Shown: in pieces, positions 43,589 to 53,422 of the stretch
How positions within the stretch are numbered: position 1 is the stretch's first letter
Layout of the letters: every line of letters begins with the position of its first letter
From: an uncultured Candidatus Melainabacteria bacterium
GTDB taxonomy: Bacteria; Cyanobacteriota; Vampirovibrionia; Gastranaerophilales; Gastranaerophilaceae
Assembly: GCA_934728585.1 (NCBI GenBank)
Contig: CAKVDZ010000001.1
Span: forward strand, 124,001-188,000
Length of the DNA: 64,000 bases
Direction: 5' to 3'
Translations under genes and position numbers: made by a program
The notes under the pieces: model-generated
Seen by the model: the letters and a program-made list of their open reading frames with translations, nothing else
What the model was told of the DNA's origin: nothing
The model's database searches: none

Positions 43589-46393
43589 ATGAAGAAATTA
43601 TCGCTTTCAAAGTTGGAGACTTTTCTAAAAAGTCAGTGTGATGCATTAAGAGGAAGCATGGATGCATCAGAATACAAAGATTATCTTATTGCTATGATTT
43701 TCCTGAAACGTGTAAATGATCAGTTTGCTGTTGCGCAGGAACATTTTAAAAAGGAATTGAAACATCAATATCCAAATATTACAGATGAAGAAATAGCTGA
43801 AGAAATCGAACTTGATTCATACAAAAATAAATACGAATTTTTTGTACCTCCGCTTGCACGTTGGAAAATGGACACACTTCCTAAAAACTTTGAAGATGAA
43901 CAACACCAAACAATCCTGAATGCAAAAGAAATTCTTGCAAACCCAAATAGTACAAGCCAAGAAAAAGCCGGAGCGGAACACGATAAAGACTGTGCCGAAA
44001 AGAATTTATCTTTCCGCGGACTTTTGTATGAAAACGAAGATGTCGGGAATTCAATCAATATTGCATTAAAAGAGTTAGAAAAATCAAACGGTGCAATCTT
44101 GCAGGGTGTTTTGACCGGTAAAGAAGGTAATAGCACAAACTTCAATGAAACTAATACCAACGGCGAAAGAAAATTATCAGATGAAGTTTTATCTGAAATG
44201 ATAAATGACTTTAATAACTATCCGCTTATTGATGAAAACTTTGAATTTCCTGATTTGATGGGTGCTGCGTATGAATTTTTGATTAAGTATTTTGCAGAAA
44301 GTGCCGGCAAAAAAGGCGGTGAATTCTATACCCCACACCAAGTAGTCGAATTAATGGGTAGAATTTTAAAACCTGCGCGTGATGCTAAAATATGTGACCC
44401 TACAGTTGGTTCAGGCGGTTTGCTTATCAACATGAAAAACTATGTTGAAATGGTTTATGGTTCAGCCAAAGACTTGTATTTGTTCGGTCAGGAAAGCAAA
44501 GAAGGCACATATAAAATGTGCAAAATGAATATGATTTTCCACGGCATCAAAAATGCTAATATTCATCACTGCGATACTTTATTAAACCCTACTTTGATTG
44601 AAAACGGTGAACTGATAAAGTACGACATCGTGGTTGCAAATCCTCCGTTTTCACAAAATTACACAACTAAAGATATGAAGTTCCAAGACAGATTTAAGTT
44701 CTGGATGAGTAAGAAAAAGCAAGCTGATTTTATGTTTGTTCAGCATATGATTTCAACCCTTAAAGCTGAAGGCAGAATGGCTGTAATTATGCCGCACGGG
44801 GTTTTATTCCGTGGCGGAGAAGAACAAAAGATGCGTAAATGGTTAATTACGGGAATCCATGGCGAATCAACAATTGCAGAAAATACAAGTACTCCTTGTA
44901 TATTGGAAGCCGTAATCGGTTTGCCACCGAGTTTATTCTATGGAACAGGCATTCCTGCTTCTATCCTTGTTATCAATAAAAAAGGTGCCGCAGAACGAGA
45001 AGGTGTTCTCTTTATAAACGCAGACAGAGAATACAAAGAGGGCAAAAATCAAAACATATTAAGACCTGAAGATATTGATAAAATCTCTTATGTTTACGAA
45101 CAAAAAGATACAACGGATAAAAAATATTCAAGACTTGTAACTAAAGAGGAACTTGAAGCAGAAGATTTTAACTGTAATATCAGACGTTGGGTTGATAATG
45201 CTCCTGAACCGGATAATCAAGATGTTGAAGCACACTTGAATGGCGGTATGCCAAAATGCGAAGTTGATGCACTTGATGACAGATTTAATTCATACTATGA
45301 CCTTAAAAATAATATGTTTGAATCTTTAAGAGAAAATTATTACAAGTTTACAGATAAAGTTCCAAACAAAGAAGCTATTAAGGATTTAATTATAAATTGT
45401 GCAGGTTATAACCAAATTGAAAAATCCTACCACGAAAGACTTGATGGGGTTTGGGAAAAATGTTTGGAAAATATTAAAGATTTACCAAACCAAAACAGTA
45501 TTCAAAGTTTTGTTGAATGTATAAGAAGCACTTATATTAACGATATGTATGATGATGAGTATCCTGTAATTAATTTGTATCAAGGTCGTGGTGCTATTGC
45601 ACAATTCTTTACTGACTTAAAATACGATTTTATGTCAGTAGTTTCAAGCGGATGGAATGCAGAACTTATTCCGGAAGATGAAATTTTGGAAAGCCAATTC
45701 CATGAAGTTTTGAAAGAATTGAGAGAAGCAGAAGCACGCAGAGATGAAATTCAAGCGCAGTTTGACTCAGCAAATGAAATGGAAAAAGAAGAAGGTTGGA
45801 ATCCGGAAGAATTTGATTTAGAAAATGCTGAGGTCATTCCAAAATCAGTAATAAAAAATATTAAAGCAGAAATAAAAACAAATAATGGTGAAATAAATTC
45901 TATAAAGAAAGAGATTAAAGCGTTAGAAAAGAGAATTTCTGCATACAAAAAATCAAAAGATATTAATGTGCAAGAAGAAATTTCAAAACTGGAAGCAGAA
46001 ATACAAAGCAAGACGTCTGAAATGGCGCCTTATCAAAATATAGTTGATGAATTAAATGCTAAAATCAAAACTCATACTGATTTAGAAGAAGAACTGAAAG
46101 AATGCAGAAAGACAATCAAAGCAATAACACAAAGAAAAGATAAACTTGTTGAAGAAGCAAGAGAAAAAATAAGTAATGAAGAAGCAGAAAAACTGATTAT
46201 TGCTCGCTGGAACAGAACTCTTCATTCAATAGTTGATGCTTATATCGAGGAATTTGCAAGAAATCTACAGCTTGATATTGAACATATTTATGAAAAATAT
46301 ACAGTAACTCTGAAAGATATTTTATCAGATAGAGATACAGTTACAGCAGACCTGAATAAATATTTAAAGGAATTAGGTTATGCTGCAGTGTAA
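43589..46393 (+). CDS. hsdM: Type I restriction-modification methyltransferase subunit
   Basis: 934 residues. The N-terminal HsdM helical domain (about 1-165) begins LSKLETFLKSQCDALRGSMDASEYKDYLIAMIFLKRVNDQF. The N6-adenine methyltransferase core has SAM-binding DPTVGSGGLL (about 269) and catalytic NPPF (about 351, IVVANPPFSQNY). After residue ~480 the protein is unusually long for HsdM (normally ~500-550). A long acidic coiled coil (about 700-870, KNIKAEIKTNNGEINSIKKEIKALEKRI...) precedes a helical end. It overlaps hsdS by 14 bases. Together with hsdS and hsdR it makes a complete system. Confidence 0.93.
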   Translation: MKKLSLSKLETFLKSQCDALRGSMDASEYKDYLIAMIFLKRVNDQFAVAQEHFKKELKHQYPNITDEEIAEEIELDSYKNKYEFFVPPLARWKMDTLPKNFEDEQHQTILNAKEILANPNSTSQEKAGAEHDKDCAEKNLSFRGLLYENEDVGNSINIALKELEKSNGAILQGVLTGKEGNSTNFNETNTNGERKLSDEVLSEMINDFNNYPLIDENFEFPDLMGAAYEFLIKYFAESAGKKGGEFYTPHQVVELMGRILKPARDAKICDPTVGSGGLLINMKNYVEMVYGSAKDLYLFGQESKEGTYKMCKMNMIFHGIKNANIHHCDTLLNPTLIENGELIKYDIVVANPPFSQNYTTKDMKFQDRFKFWMSKKKQADFMFVQHMISTLKAEGRMAVIMPHGVLFRGGEEQKMRKWLITGIHGESTIAENTSTPCILEAVIGLPPSLFYGTGIPASILVINKKGAAEREGVLFINADREYKEGKNQNILRPEDIDKISYVYEQKDTTDKKYSRLVTKEELEAEDFNCNIRRWVDNAPEPDNQDVEAHLNGGMPKCEVDALDDRFNSYYDLKNNMFESLRENYYKFTDKVPNKEAIKDLIINCAGYNQIEKSYHERLDGVWEKCLENIKDLPNQNSIQSFVECIRSTYINDMYDDEYPVINLYQGRGAIAQFFTDLKYDFMSVVSSGWNAELIPEDEILESQFHEVLKELREAEARRDEIQAQFDSANEMEKEEGWNPEEFDLENAEVIPKSVIKNIKAEIKTNNGEINSIKKEIKALEKRISAYKKSKDINVQEEISKLEAEIQSKTSEMAPYQNIVDELNAKIKTHTDLEEELKECRKTIKAITQRKDKLVEEAREKISNEEAEKLIIARWNRTLHSIVDAYIEEFARNLQLDIEHIYEKYTVTLKDILSDRDTVTADLNKYLKELGYAAV

Positions 46394-47591
46394 GACAAAG
46401 TGGAAAAAGGAACACCTTAAGAATATTTTGGAAGATTCTTATGCTGGAGGCACTCCAAATAGATCAAGGGAAGATTTTTATGGGGGTACCATTCCATGGG
46501 TAACATCTGGTGAAGTAAATCAATCCAAAATTATAGAAACAAATGAGTATATAACTGACTTAGGATATAAAAATTCTTCTGCAAAAATGATTCCTAAAAA
46601 TACAGTTCTACTGGCTATGTATGGTGCTACTGCAGGACAAGTTTCTATGTTGAAAATACCAGCAACCTCTAATCAAGCCGTATTGGCAATAATTCCTTGT
46701 AAAGAATTAGATAAAAATTATTTGTACCATAATTTAAGATATTTCAAAGAAAGAATATTGTTTTCTGCTCAAGGCTCTGGACAAACAAATTTAAGTAAAG
46801 AACTAGTTGAAAAATATAAAATTACTTTTCCAACGAATACAGAAGAACAAGCAAAAATTGCGGATATTCTTTCGACTTGTGATGAGGTTATTGAAAAGAC
46901 TGAAGAAACGATTGAGAAGTATAAACAAATCAAAGCCGGAATGATGCAGGATTTGTTTACTCGCGGATTGGATGAAAATGGCAAACTCCGCCCAACATAT
47001 ACTCAAGCTCCTGATTTATATAAATATTCAAAAGAACTTGACCGCCATATACCGAAAGAATGGGATGTAAAAAGGCTTGATGAAATCGGCGAAATGAAAA
47101 GTGGCGATGGGATTACAGCTAAAAATATTTTTATAACGGGCATATATCCTGTTTATGGTGGCAATGGTTTACGTGGCTACACTAGTAATTATACTCATGA
47201 AGGTGAATATGTCTTAATAGGTAGACAAGGTGCATTGTGTGGCAATATAAATAAAGCGTCTGGCAAATTTTTTGCCTCAGAACACGCAGTCGTTGTAACA
47301 TTGTATGATGATAATAATGTTGATTGGGTCTTTTATAAATATACTGATTTAAATTTAAATCAGTATTCAGAAGCTTCTGCTCAACCAGGATTATCTGTAC
47401 AAAAAATTTCTAAGATCAAAATTGATATTCCTAAAGGTCCAGAACAAAAAAATATTTCAATAAGATTAAATTTGGTTGATAAAAAAATTAAACTTGAAGC
47501 AGAATATTTAAACAAATACAAACAAATCAAACAAGGATTAATGAAACGATTACTTACACCACCGGCTGATGCTGAGATTGTTGAGGAATAA
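46380..47591 (+). CDS. hsdS: Type I restriction-modification specificity subunit
   Basis: 403 residues with two target-recognition domains and two conserved helical spacers. TRD1 is about 1-140 (WVTSGEVNQSKIIETNEYIT... AMYGATAGQVSML), spacer EEQAKIADILSTCDEVIEKTEETIEKYKQIKAGMMQDLF. TRD2 is about 225-345 (EWDVKRLDEIGEMKSGDGITAKN... YVLIGRQGALCGNI), spacer EQKNISIRLNLVDKKIKLEAEYLNKYKQIKQGLMKRLL. The two spacers are similar, as expected. The tail ends within 1 base of hsdR. It determines the bipartite DNA site, which cannot be predicted here. Confidence 0.92.
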   Translation: MLQCKTKWKKEHLKNILEDSYAGGTPNRSREDFYGGTIPWVTSGEVNQSKIIETNEYITDLGYKNSSAKMIPKNTVLLAMYGATAGQVSMLKIPATSNQAVLAIIPCKELDKNYLYHNLRYFKERILFSAQGSGQTNLSKELVEKYKITFPTNTEEQAKIADILSTCDEVIEKTEETIEKYKQIKAGMMQDLFTRGLDENGKLRPTYTQAPDLYKYSKELDRHIPKEWDVKRLDEIGEMKSGDGITAKNIFITGIYPVYGGNGLRGYTSNYTHEGEYVLIGRQGALCGNINKASGKFFASEHAVVVTLYDDNNVDWVFYKYTDLNLNQYSEASAQPGLSVQKISKIKIDIPKGPEQKNISIRLNLVDKKIKLEAEYLNKYKQIKQGLMKRLLTPPADAEIVEE

Positions 47592-47592
47592 T

Positions 47593-50500
47593 ATGGCTGA
47601 ATACGTTAATGTTGAAAAACCGTTTTTGGAAAAACTAAAAGAATGTCATTGGAAAGTTATAGATCAAGGAACTGGAATTCCAACGGATCCACATGCTTCA
47701 ATGCGGTCATCTTTTGATGAAGTTGCACTGAAAGAAGAGTTTATTGAAAGTGTTGGCAATATTAACTCTTGGGCAACCCGAGAACAATTGGAATGGTGTT
47801 ATGAAAAAATCCTCTACGGGCACGGAAATGAAAATCTAACAGAAATAAACAAGAAAGTTTTTACATATCTAAGAAAAGGTATTCAAGTAGATAAAAACGA
47901 GCAAACAGGCGAACTCAATCCAACAATTAAACTTGTTGATTTCGGTAAAAGAGATGAAAACGGTAATTGGGTAAGTAAAAATTCATTTGTTGCAATAAAC
48001 CAATTCAAAGTAAACACTGTCGGTATGGCAAAAAGTTGCATTATCCCCGACATCGTTTGTTTTGTAAACGGACTCCCTTGGATAATAGTTGAATGTAAGG
48101 ATTTTGATGTTGCAGAACCTTTGAGTGATGCTTATGAACAAATAAGACGTTATTCTAACCAAAGAAAAGATGATGATTATTTTGCAGATGATGAAGGTAA
48201 AGAACAATTATTTTATACAAATTTATTCAATGTAATAACATTCGGCACAGAAGCTCGTTTTGGTTCAATTAGTGCGGAATATGATTATTTCTACAACTGG
48301 GCAGATATTTTCCCTGAAATATATAAAACACCTGAACTCAGGGAAATGATTGAAACAAAAGAAGATGTTGCAAATAATATTAAACCGGGTGCAATAAGAC
48401 AAGAAGTCATAATTGGCGGTATGTTTAACCATGAAATTTTGATTGATGTTCTTAGAAACTTCACAATTTATATGAACGCCGGAAGCAAAGAAATAAAAGT
48501 TATTTGCCGATATCAGCAATATAGAGCAGTCGGTAAAATGATTGACCGTTTAAGAAAAGGCTCTGATTGGAAAGAACGCAGTGGTGTAATTTGGCATACA
48601 CAAGGTTCAGGCAAATCTCTCACCATGGTCTTTTTGGTTAAAAAGATGCGTAGCGAGTTTGACCTCAAAGATTTTAAAATCTTGATGGTCGTTGATAGAT
48701 TGGATTTGGAAAATCAACTATCGGAAACTGCTGATTTAACTGATGAAAAAGTAAATCAAGTTAGTGATAAACAATATTTAGTAACTTTAAAAACAGACAC
48801 ACCGAACTTGAATCTCGTGATGATTCACAAATTTGCAGATAATTATGATGAATCTCAAGATATACTGTATAGAAAAGGTATCGTTCCAAAATTTGAACCA
48901 TTAGGAGAATTAAACCCGAGTGAAAAAATCTTAATCCTGATTGATGAAGCACACCGTTCTCAAAATGGGGATATGAATAATAATTTGTTTATGGCATTTC
49001 CTAATGCTACAAGATTTGGTTTCACTGGAACACCTTTATTAACTCCACGTCATAAAATTACGACAGCAGAAAGATTCTGTGATGCACCGGGTAAATTTAT
49101 TGATACATATAAAATGAATGATGCAGTAAGAGATAGGGCAACTGTTGATGTTAAATATATCGGTATGAGTACATCTGATGAGATTACCGATAAAGAAGCA
49201 TTTGATTGCGAATACGAAGAAACCTTTAAACGGCACACAGAAAAAGAACGCCAAGAAATTCAAAAACGGTATGGCGATATGATTGCATATTTAGCAAGTG
49301 AAGACAGAGTAAAAGAAATTGCTAATAAAATAATGGAACACTATGTTTCTGATGTTTTACCTAACGGATTTAAGGCAATGGTTGTTGTATCATCAATTCT
49401 TGCGGCAGTAAGGTACAAAGTTTATATTGAAAGAGAACTTATTCCTCAATATATAGCAAAAGAAGAACAAAAGCCTGAAAACGAAAGAGATGATGATTTA
49501 CTTGCAAAATTAAGAATATTAAAAGTCAGAGCAGTAGTTTCGTCTTCCGGCAACAATGAGCCTGAATATATTACTCGTGCAAGAAAAGAAGGTGCAGGAA
49601 AAGCTGTTACGGATGCATTCAAAAAAGACTTTAATCCTGAAGATGAATCAACAGGTATTGGTATCTTATGCGTTTGCGACAGACTTCTTACAGGTTTTGA
49701 TGCTCCTATTGCACAGGTTTTATATATGGATAAAAACCTTAGAGAGCACGATTTACTTCAGGCAATCGCCAGAGTAAACCGTACAAAGAAAGGTAAAACT
49801 CACGGGCTTGTAGTGGACTACTTTGGTATTACGAAGAATCTGACAAGAGCGTTAGGTATTTATACTGATGTTGAGAAAAAAGAAGCTGAACAAGATTTAA
49901 TTGAATTTGGTGAATACTTTAAAGATATTCAAAAAGAAATTCCGGAGTTTGAAATTAGATACAATAAAATTGTTCAGTTGTTTGAAAACCACGGCATTAC
50001 AAATATTCAAGACTTCTTAAATCAAAAAATAAAAGATACAAAAGAAGATATGGAAGTTGTTGAAAAAGCAATCGAAGTTGCCGCTGATATGAAGTTCAGA
50101 GCAGAGTTTGATACATATATTAAAAACTACTTTGATAGATTAGATTTGTTATTTAATGAAATTGAAGTTCAAAAGAATCACTGGATAAGAGCGAAACGTC
50201 TTGGCTACTTATTAACAAGAATCAGAATTCACTACAAAGATGAAACTCTTGATTTAAAATGGGCAAGTCCGAAAGTCAGAAAACTGATTGATAAATATGT
50301 AAGAAACTTAAATATTGAAGAAAGAGTTTCAGAGATTTCAATTTTGTCTGAAGACTTCCCAAAAGAAATCAGCAAATATACAAAATCAAAATCACAGGCT
50401 TCTGCTATGGAGCACGCAATAAGGCACCATATTAAAGTTAATCTTGAAAATAAAGACCCGGCACTATATAGCAGATTTAAAGACAGGCTTGAAAGCATTA

Positions 50501-50910
50501 TCCAAAGATATCAAGGCAATTGGGATCAAATGCTTGTTGAATTGAAAGAGTTGCAAAAACTTATAGCAGAGGGCAGAAAAGGAGATGCAAGATTTAAGAG
50601 TATTCAAATGCCTTTTTACGAAAGTTTAAAAATGGCATTATTCGGTGAACTATCCGAAGATGTTGACGGTAAATTGGTTACAACAACAAGAGCAATTTGC
50701 AGAGATATTGCAAATGATATGTCAATTGCTTATTTCTGGAATAAACCGGATGAAGTTGAAGCTCTAAAAGGTAAATTGGTCGGTCATTTAAGATTTAGCG
50801 GCATACCGGAATTAAAAGAAAATTATCAGGAAATTTCTAACAAAATAATGATGCTTGCAAAATATAATTATAGTGAGGTTTTAAAGCACAAAGATGAAAT
50901 GGCACAATGA
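47593..50910 (+). CDS. hsdR: Type I restriction endonuclease subunit
   Basis: 1105 residues from the ATG at 47593, which has GAGG six bases upstream; the longer frame from 47569 lies inside hsdS. The N-terminal nuclease domain is IPDIVCFVNGLPWIIVECKDFD (PD...ECK, about 151-168). The SF2 translocase motor has Walker A TQGSGKS (about 337), DEAH box LIDEAHRS (about 450), FGFTGTPLL, and the late helicase motif QAIARVNRTKKGKTHGLVVDYFG. The C-terminal helical domain would contact HsdM. It overlaps the metalloprotease gene by 17 bases. Confidence 0.94.
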   Translation: MAEYVNVEKPFLEKLKECHWKVIDQGTGIPTDPHASMRSSFDEVALKEEFIESVGNINSWATREQLEWCYEKILYGHGNENLTEINKKVFTYLRKGIQVDKNEQTGELNPTIKLVDFGKRDENGNWVSKNSFVAINQFKVNTVGMAKSCIIPDIVCFVNGLPWIIVECKDFDVAEPLSDAYEQIRRYSNQRKDDDYFADDEGKEQLFYTNLFNVITFGTEARFGSISAEYDYFYNWADIFPEIYKTPELREMIETKEDVANNIKPGAIRQEVIIGGMFNHEILIDVLRNFTIYMNAGSKEIKVICRYQQYRAVGKMIDRLRKGSDWKERSGVIWHTQGSGKSLTMVFLVKKMRSEFDLKDFKILMVVDRLDLENQLSETADLTDEKVNQVSDKQYLVTLKTDTPNLNLVMIHKFADNYDESQDILYRKGIVPKFEPLGELNPSEKILILIDEAHRSQNGDMNNNLFMAFPNATRFGFTGTPLLTPRHKITTAERFCDAPGKFIDTYKMNDAVRDRATVDVKYIGMSTSDEITDKEAFDCEYEETFKRHTEKERQEIQKRYGDMIAYLASEDRVKEIANKIMEHYVSDVLPNGFKAMVVVSSILAAVRYKVYIERELIPQYIAKEEQKPENERDDDLLAKLRILKVRAVVSSSGNNEPEYITRARKEGAGKAVTDAFKKDFNPEDESTGIGILCVCDRLLTGFDAPIAQVLYMDKNLREHDLLQAIARVNRTKKGKTHGLVVDYFGITKNLTRALGIYTDVEKKEAEQDLIEFGEYFKDIQKEIPEFEIRYNKIVQLFENHGITNIQDFLNQKIKDTKEDMEVVEKAIEVAADMKFRAEFDTYIKNYFDRLDLLFNEIEVQKNHWIRAKRLGYLLTRIRIHYKDETLDLKWASPKVRKLIDKYVRNLNIEERVSEISILSEDFPKEISKYTKSKSQASAMEHAIRHHIKVNLENKDPALYSRFKDRLESIIQRYQGNWDQMLVELKELQKLIAEGRKGDARFKSIQMPFYESLKMALFGELSEDVDGKLVTTTRAICRDIANDMSIAYFWNKPDEVEALKGKLVGHLRFSGIPELKENYQEISNKIMMLAKYNYSEVLKHKDEMAQ

Positions 50911-51574
50911 AGATGTAACTGTCAAAAAAACGAATAGAAAAAAGACCATGAACATTGTTGTTGAACGCAATGGAAGTCTTTGTGTTCTTGTGCCTGAAAA
51001 ACTTGAAGAAGAAAAAATACTTGATATTCTCAATAAAAAAGAATATGAAATTACAAAGAAAATTATTCAGTGGAAAGAATCTCATCAAAACAAGGTTGTA
51101 AGAAGATTTATTGACGGTCAATCTTTTATGTACCTTGGGAAAAATTACTGCTTGCAGTTTGTTGAAAAACAAAGAATACATTTATTATTTAAAAATGGCA
51201 AATTTTTAATGAGCTCTAATGTTGATAATCCACGTCAGGCATTTGTTAATTTTTACAAGAAACAGGCAAAAGCCAAAATAAAAGAACGATTTGATTATTA
51301 TAAATCATTACTTAATCTGAAACCAACGGGGGTGGATGTCAGAGATATTCAAAACCGCTGGGGTTCTTGCACTCCAAATAGAGAAATATTTTATCATTGG
51401 AAATGTATTATGGCGCCACCAAAAGTGTTGGATTATTTAATAGTTCACGAACTTGTACACCTTGAATATCCAAACCATTCAAGGGAATTTTGGGATAAAG
51501 TGGGGATATTGTTGCCGGACTATGAGAACTCAAAAGATTGGTTAACGCAGAATGGGATAAGGTTGGATATATAA
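50894..51574 (+). CDS. YgjP-type M48-like metallohydrolase
   Basis: 226 residues with the zinc motif HELVHLEYPNHSREFW (HExxH at about 185, third ligand in the following helix), preceded by RDIQNRWGSCTPN, the family's 'RWGSC' motif. This YgjP/WLM-like family often follows type I R-M genes, and the 17-base overlap with hsdR indicates co-translation here. Its role in R-M biology is unclear (processing or control of HsdR is only a guess). Confidence 0.87.
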   Translation: MKWHNEDVTVKKTNRKKTMNIVVERNGSLCVLVPEKLEEEKILDILNKKEYEITKKIIQWKESHQNKVVRRFIDGQSFMYLGKNYCLQFVEKQRIHLLFKNGKFLMSSNVDNPRQAFVNFYKKQAKAKIKERFDYYKSLLNLKPTGVDVRDIQNRWGSCTPNREIFYHWKCIMAPPKVLDYLIVHELVHLEYPNHSREFWDKVGILLPDYENSKDWLTQNGIRLDI

Positions 51575-51591
51575 AGTTATAGGGTATCATT

Positions 51592-53418
51592 GTGACTGAA
51601 AAGCAGTTCTATAATTCAATAGAAGATTATTATAAACAAGTAAATTCATTAGAAGAAATCAATTCTGTTGGACTATCATATCATGTGAATGAGTTTCGTG
51701 AAAAATCCTTAAACTTAAGCGATAGCGACAAAAAAAGAATTGAACTTGAAATTGATTGCCTATATTTTCTAGTTAGAAATGGTAAAGTTGAACCAATGTA
51801 CACTAGAGAAAGAGAAGATGGAATAGTCGAGAGTTACCCTAATTTATCTTCTATCTCTGATGAAGATATTGAATACTTAAAAAAAAGAATAAAAAAGACA
51901 AATAACATATATTTCAAAACAAGATTTGCTCATATTATTTGGGTTAAAACCAAACAATATGATTATGCTAAACAAGCAGCAGATTGTTATTTCTTACTAG
52001 CAGAGAATTTTGAAAAACTAGATATAGAAAAACCTATAGAACACTATGGTATAGAAATATGCTATGCCCTATGGAATTTGCAAGATATAGTGTTTTCTAT
52101 AAATTACAAAATTGAGGAGTTTAAAGATTTTGTACTTAACATAATAAACAATCCCAATAAAGATAGTTCGTGTTATTTAAGATTACAATTGGATTGTATA
52201 AAAATTTTGTTAGATAAAGTAAAACGAGCTAAACTCAAAAAAGAAGTATTAAAAGAATTAGAAGATTTATGTCAAGAGGCTCTAAATAATGACTTAAATG
52301 AATTTTTTACGGTTGATTATTTAGAAACAGGAGAAAAAATTAGTCAAACATTAAAAACTGATTCAGCTCGCTGGGTTTTAAAACAAGCAGAATATTATGA
52401 AGGCTTATCAAATAAAGAAAATCCCATAATTGCTCCTGAATACTGTCAAAAAGCAATTGATTTGTACAAAAAATTAAATAATGAGACAAAAATAAATGAA
52501 TTATATAAAAAATATTCATATTTAAGTAAATCAATTAAATTAAGTCAATACTGCACAGATTCTGTAGATCTAACCCCTTGTATTAAAGAATACGAAAAAA
52601 TTGCAGAAGAATTATCTTCAGAGGAAATTTTAAAATTTATAATATACTCTTCCGATATTATTCCTAAATATAATGAAGACAAGAAATTTATAGAAAAACA
52701 AAATGAGCAATATTTTCTTTCTTCTTTTGTCCACACAAACATTATTGATGAATATGGGCACATCATAGGAAAACTTGATACAGAAGAAGATGAATTAAAA
52801 CACAGAATGTATAACTATTGTGATATTTGGTATGATATGCAATCAAAAATATTTTCTCATTTTTTAAGGAAAACCATTGAACTTAAAAAGATTAATGCAG
52901 AAATTGTTTTAAATTTTTTGAAAAACACTTGGTATGGAGCAAATATTGAAAAAGAATTATCTGGTGGTGATATTTATAAATATAATTGGTTGCAATATAT
53001 TGGTCCTTCTATAGAATCCTTCTTTTTAAAATTTGAAAAATTTATAAATGGCGATGAGTCTTCAATTTTATATATTCAAGAAATTGATAGCTTAAGTTTA
53101 AAAATAGAAGGAATGATTAGAGACATGATTTCACTAGCAAGTATAGATGAGTTCCAGGCATTTTATTTTGACAGAAATAAAAACTTTAATTGGTGTAATA
53201 TAAACAAATATTTAAAGGATTCTAATATATTTCGCATAATTCCAGAAAATGATGTTTATTTTTTAAAATATTTCTTGACGGAACACAGAAATTTGCGAAA
53301 CAGAGTTGCACATTCATTAACCTTTTTAGGTGAATATGGCATTTATAATATGGTTATTTTATTTATAGCCATTCTTAGATTATCAAAATGTTTAATTTTA
53401 AAAAGAGAAGTTGATTAA
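51592..53418 (+). CDS. DUF4209-like protein with C-terminal Rx4H (HEPN-like) motif
   Basis: 608 residues, mostly helical. The N-terminal ~400 residues have TPR-like helix pairs (YAKQAADCYFLLAENFEKL; AEYYEGLSNKENPIIAPEYCQKAIDLYKKL). The C-terminal ~50 residues contain FLTEHRNLRNRVAHSLTFLGE (about 558-578), where RNRVAH fits both the DUF4209 'RNxxxH(G)' signature and the Rx4H motif of HEPN ribonucleases. Catalytic function is inference. The start is a GTG with weak AGGG upstream, 17 bases after the metalloprotease, so it is likely part of the R-M operon. A candidate additional defence gene. Confidence 0.65.
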   Translation: MTEKQFYNSIEDYYKQVNSLEEINSVGLSYHVNEFREKSLNLSDSDKKRIELEIDCLYFLVRNGKVEPMYTREREDGIVESYPNLSSISDEDIEYLKKRIKKTNNIYFKTRFAHIIWVKTKQYDYAKQAADCYFLLAENFEKLDIEKPIEHYGIEICYALWNLQDIVFSINYKIEEFKDFVLNIINNPNKDSSCYLRLQLDCIKILLDKVKRAKLKKEVLKELEDLCQEALNNDLNEFFTVDYLETGEKISQTLKTDSARWVLKQAEYYEGLSNKENPIIAPEYCQKAIDLYKKLNNETKINELYKKYSYLSKSIKLSQYCTDSVDLTPCIKEYEKIAEELSSEEILKFIIYSSDIIPKYNEDKKFIEKQNEQYFLSSFVHTNIIDEYGHIIGKLDTEEDELKHRMYNYCDIWYDMQSKIFSHFLRKTIELKKINAEIVLNFLKNTWYGANIEKELSGGDIYKYNWLQYIGPSIESFFLKFEKFINGDESSILYIQEIDSLSLKIEGMIRDMISLASIDEFQAFYFDRNKNFNWCNINKYLKDSNIFRIIPENDVYFLKYFLTEHRNLRNRVAHSLTFLGEYGIYNMVILFIAILRLSKCLILKREVD

Positions 53419-53422
53419 ATTA

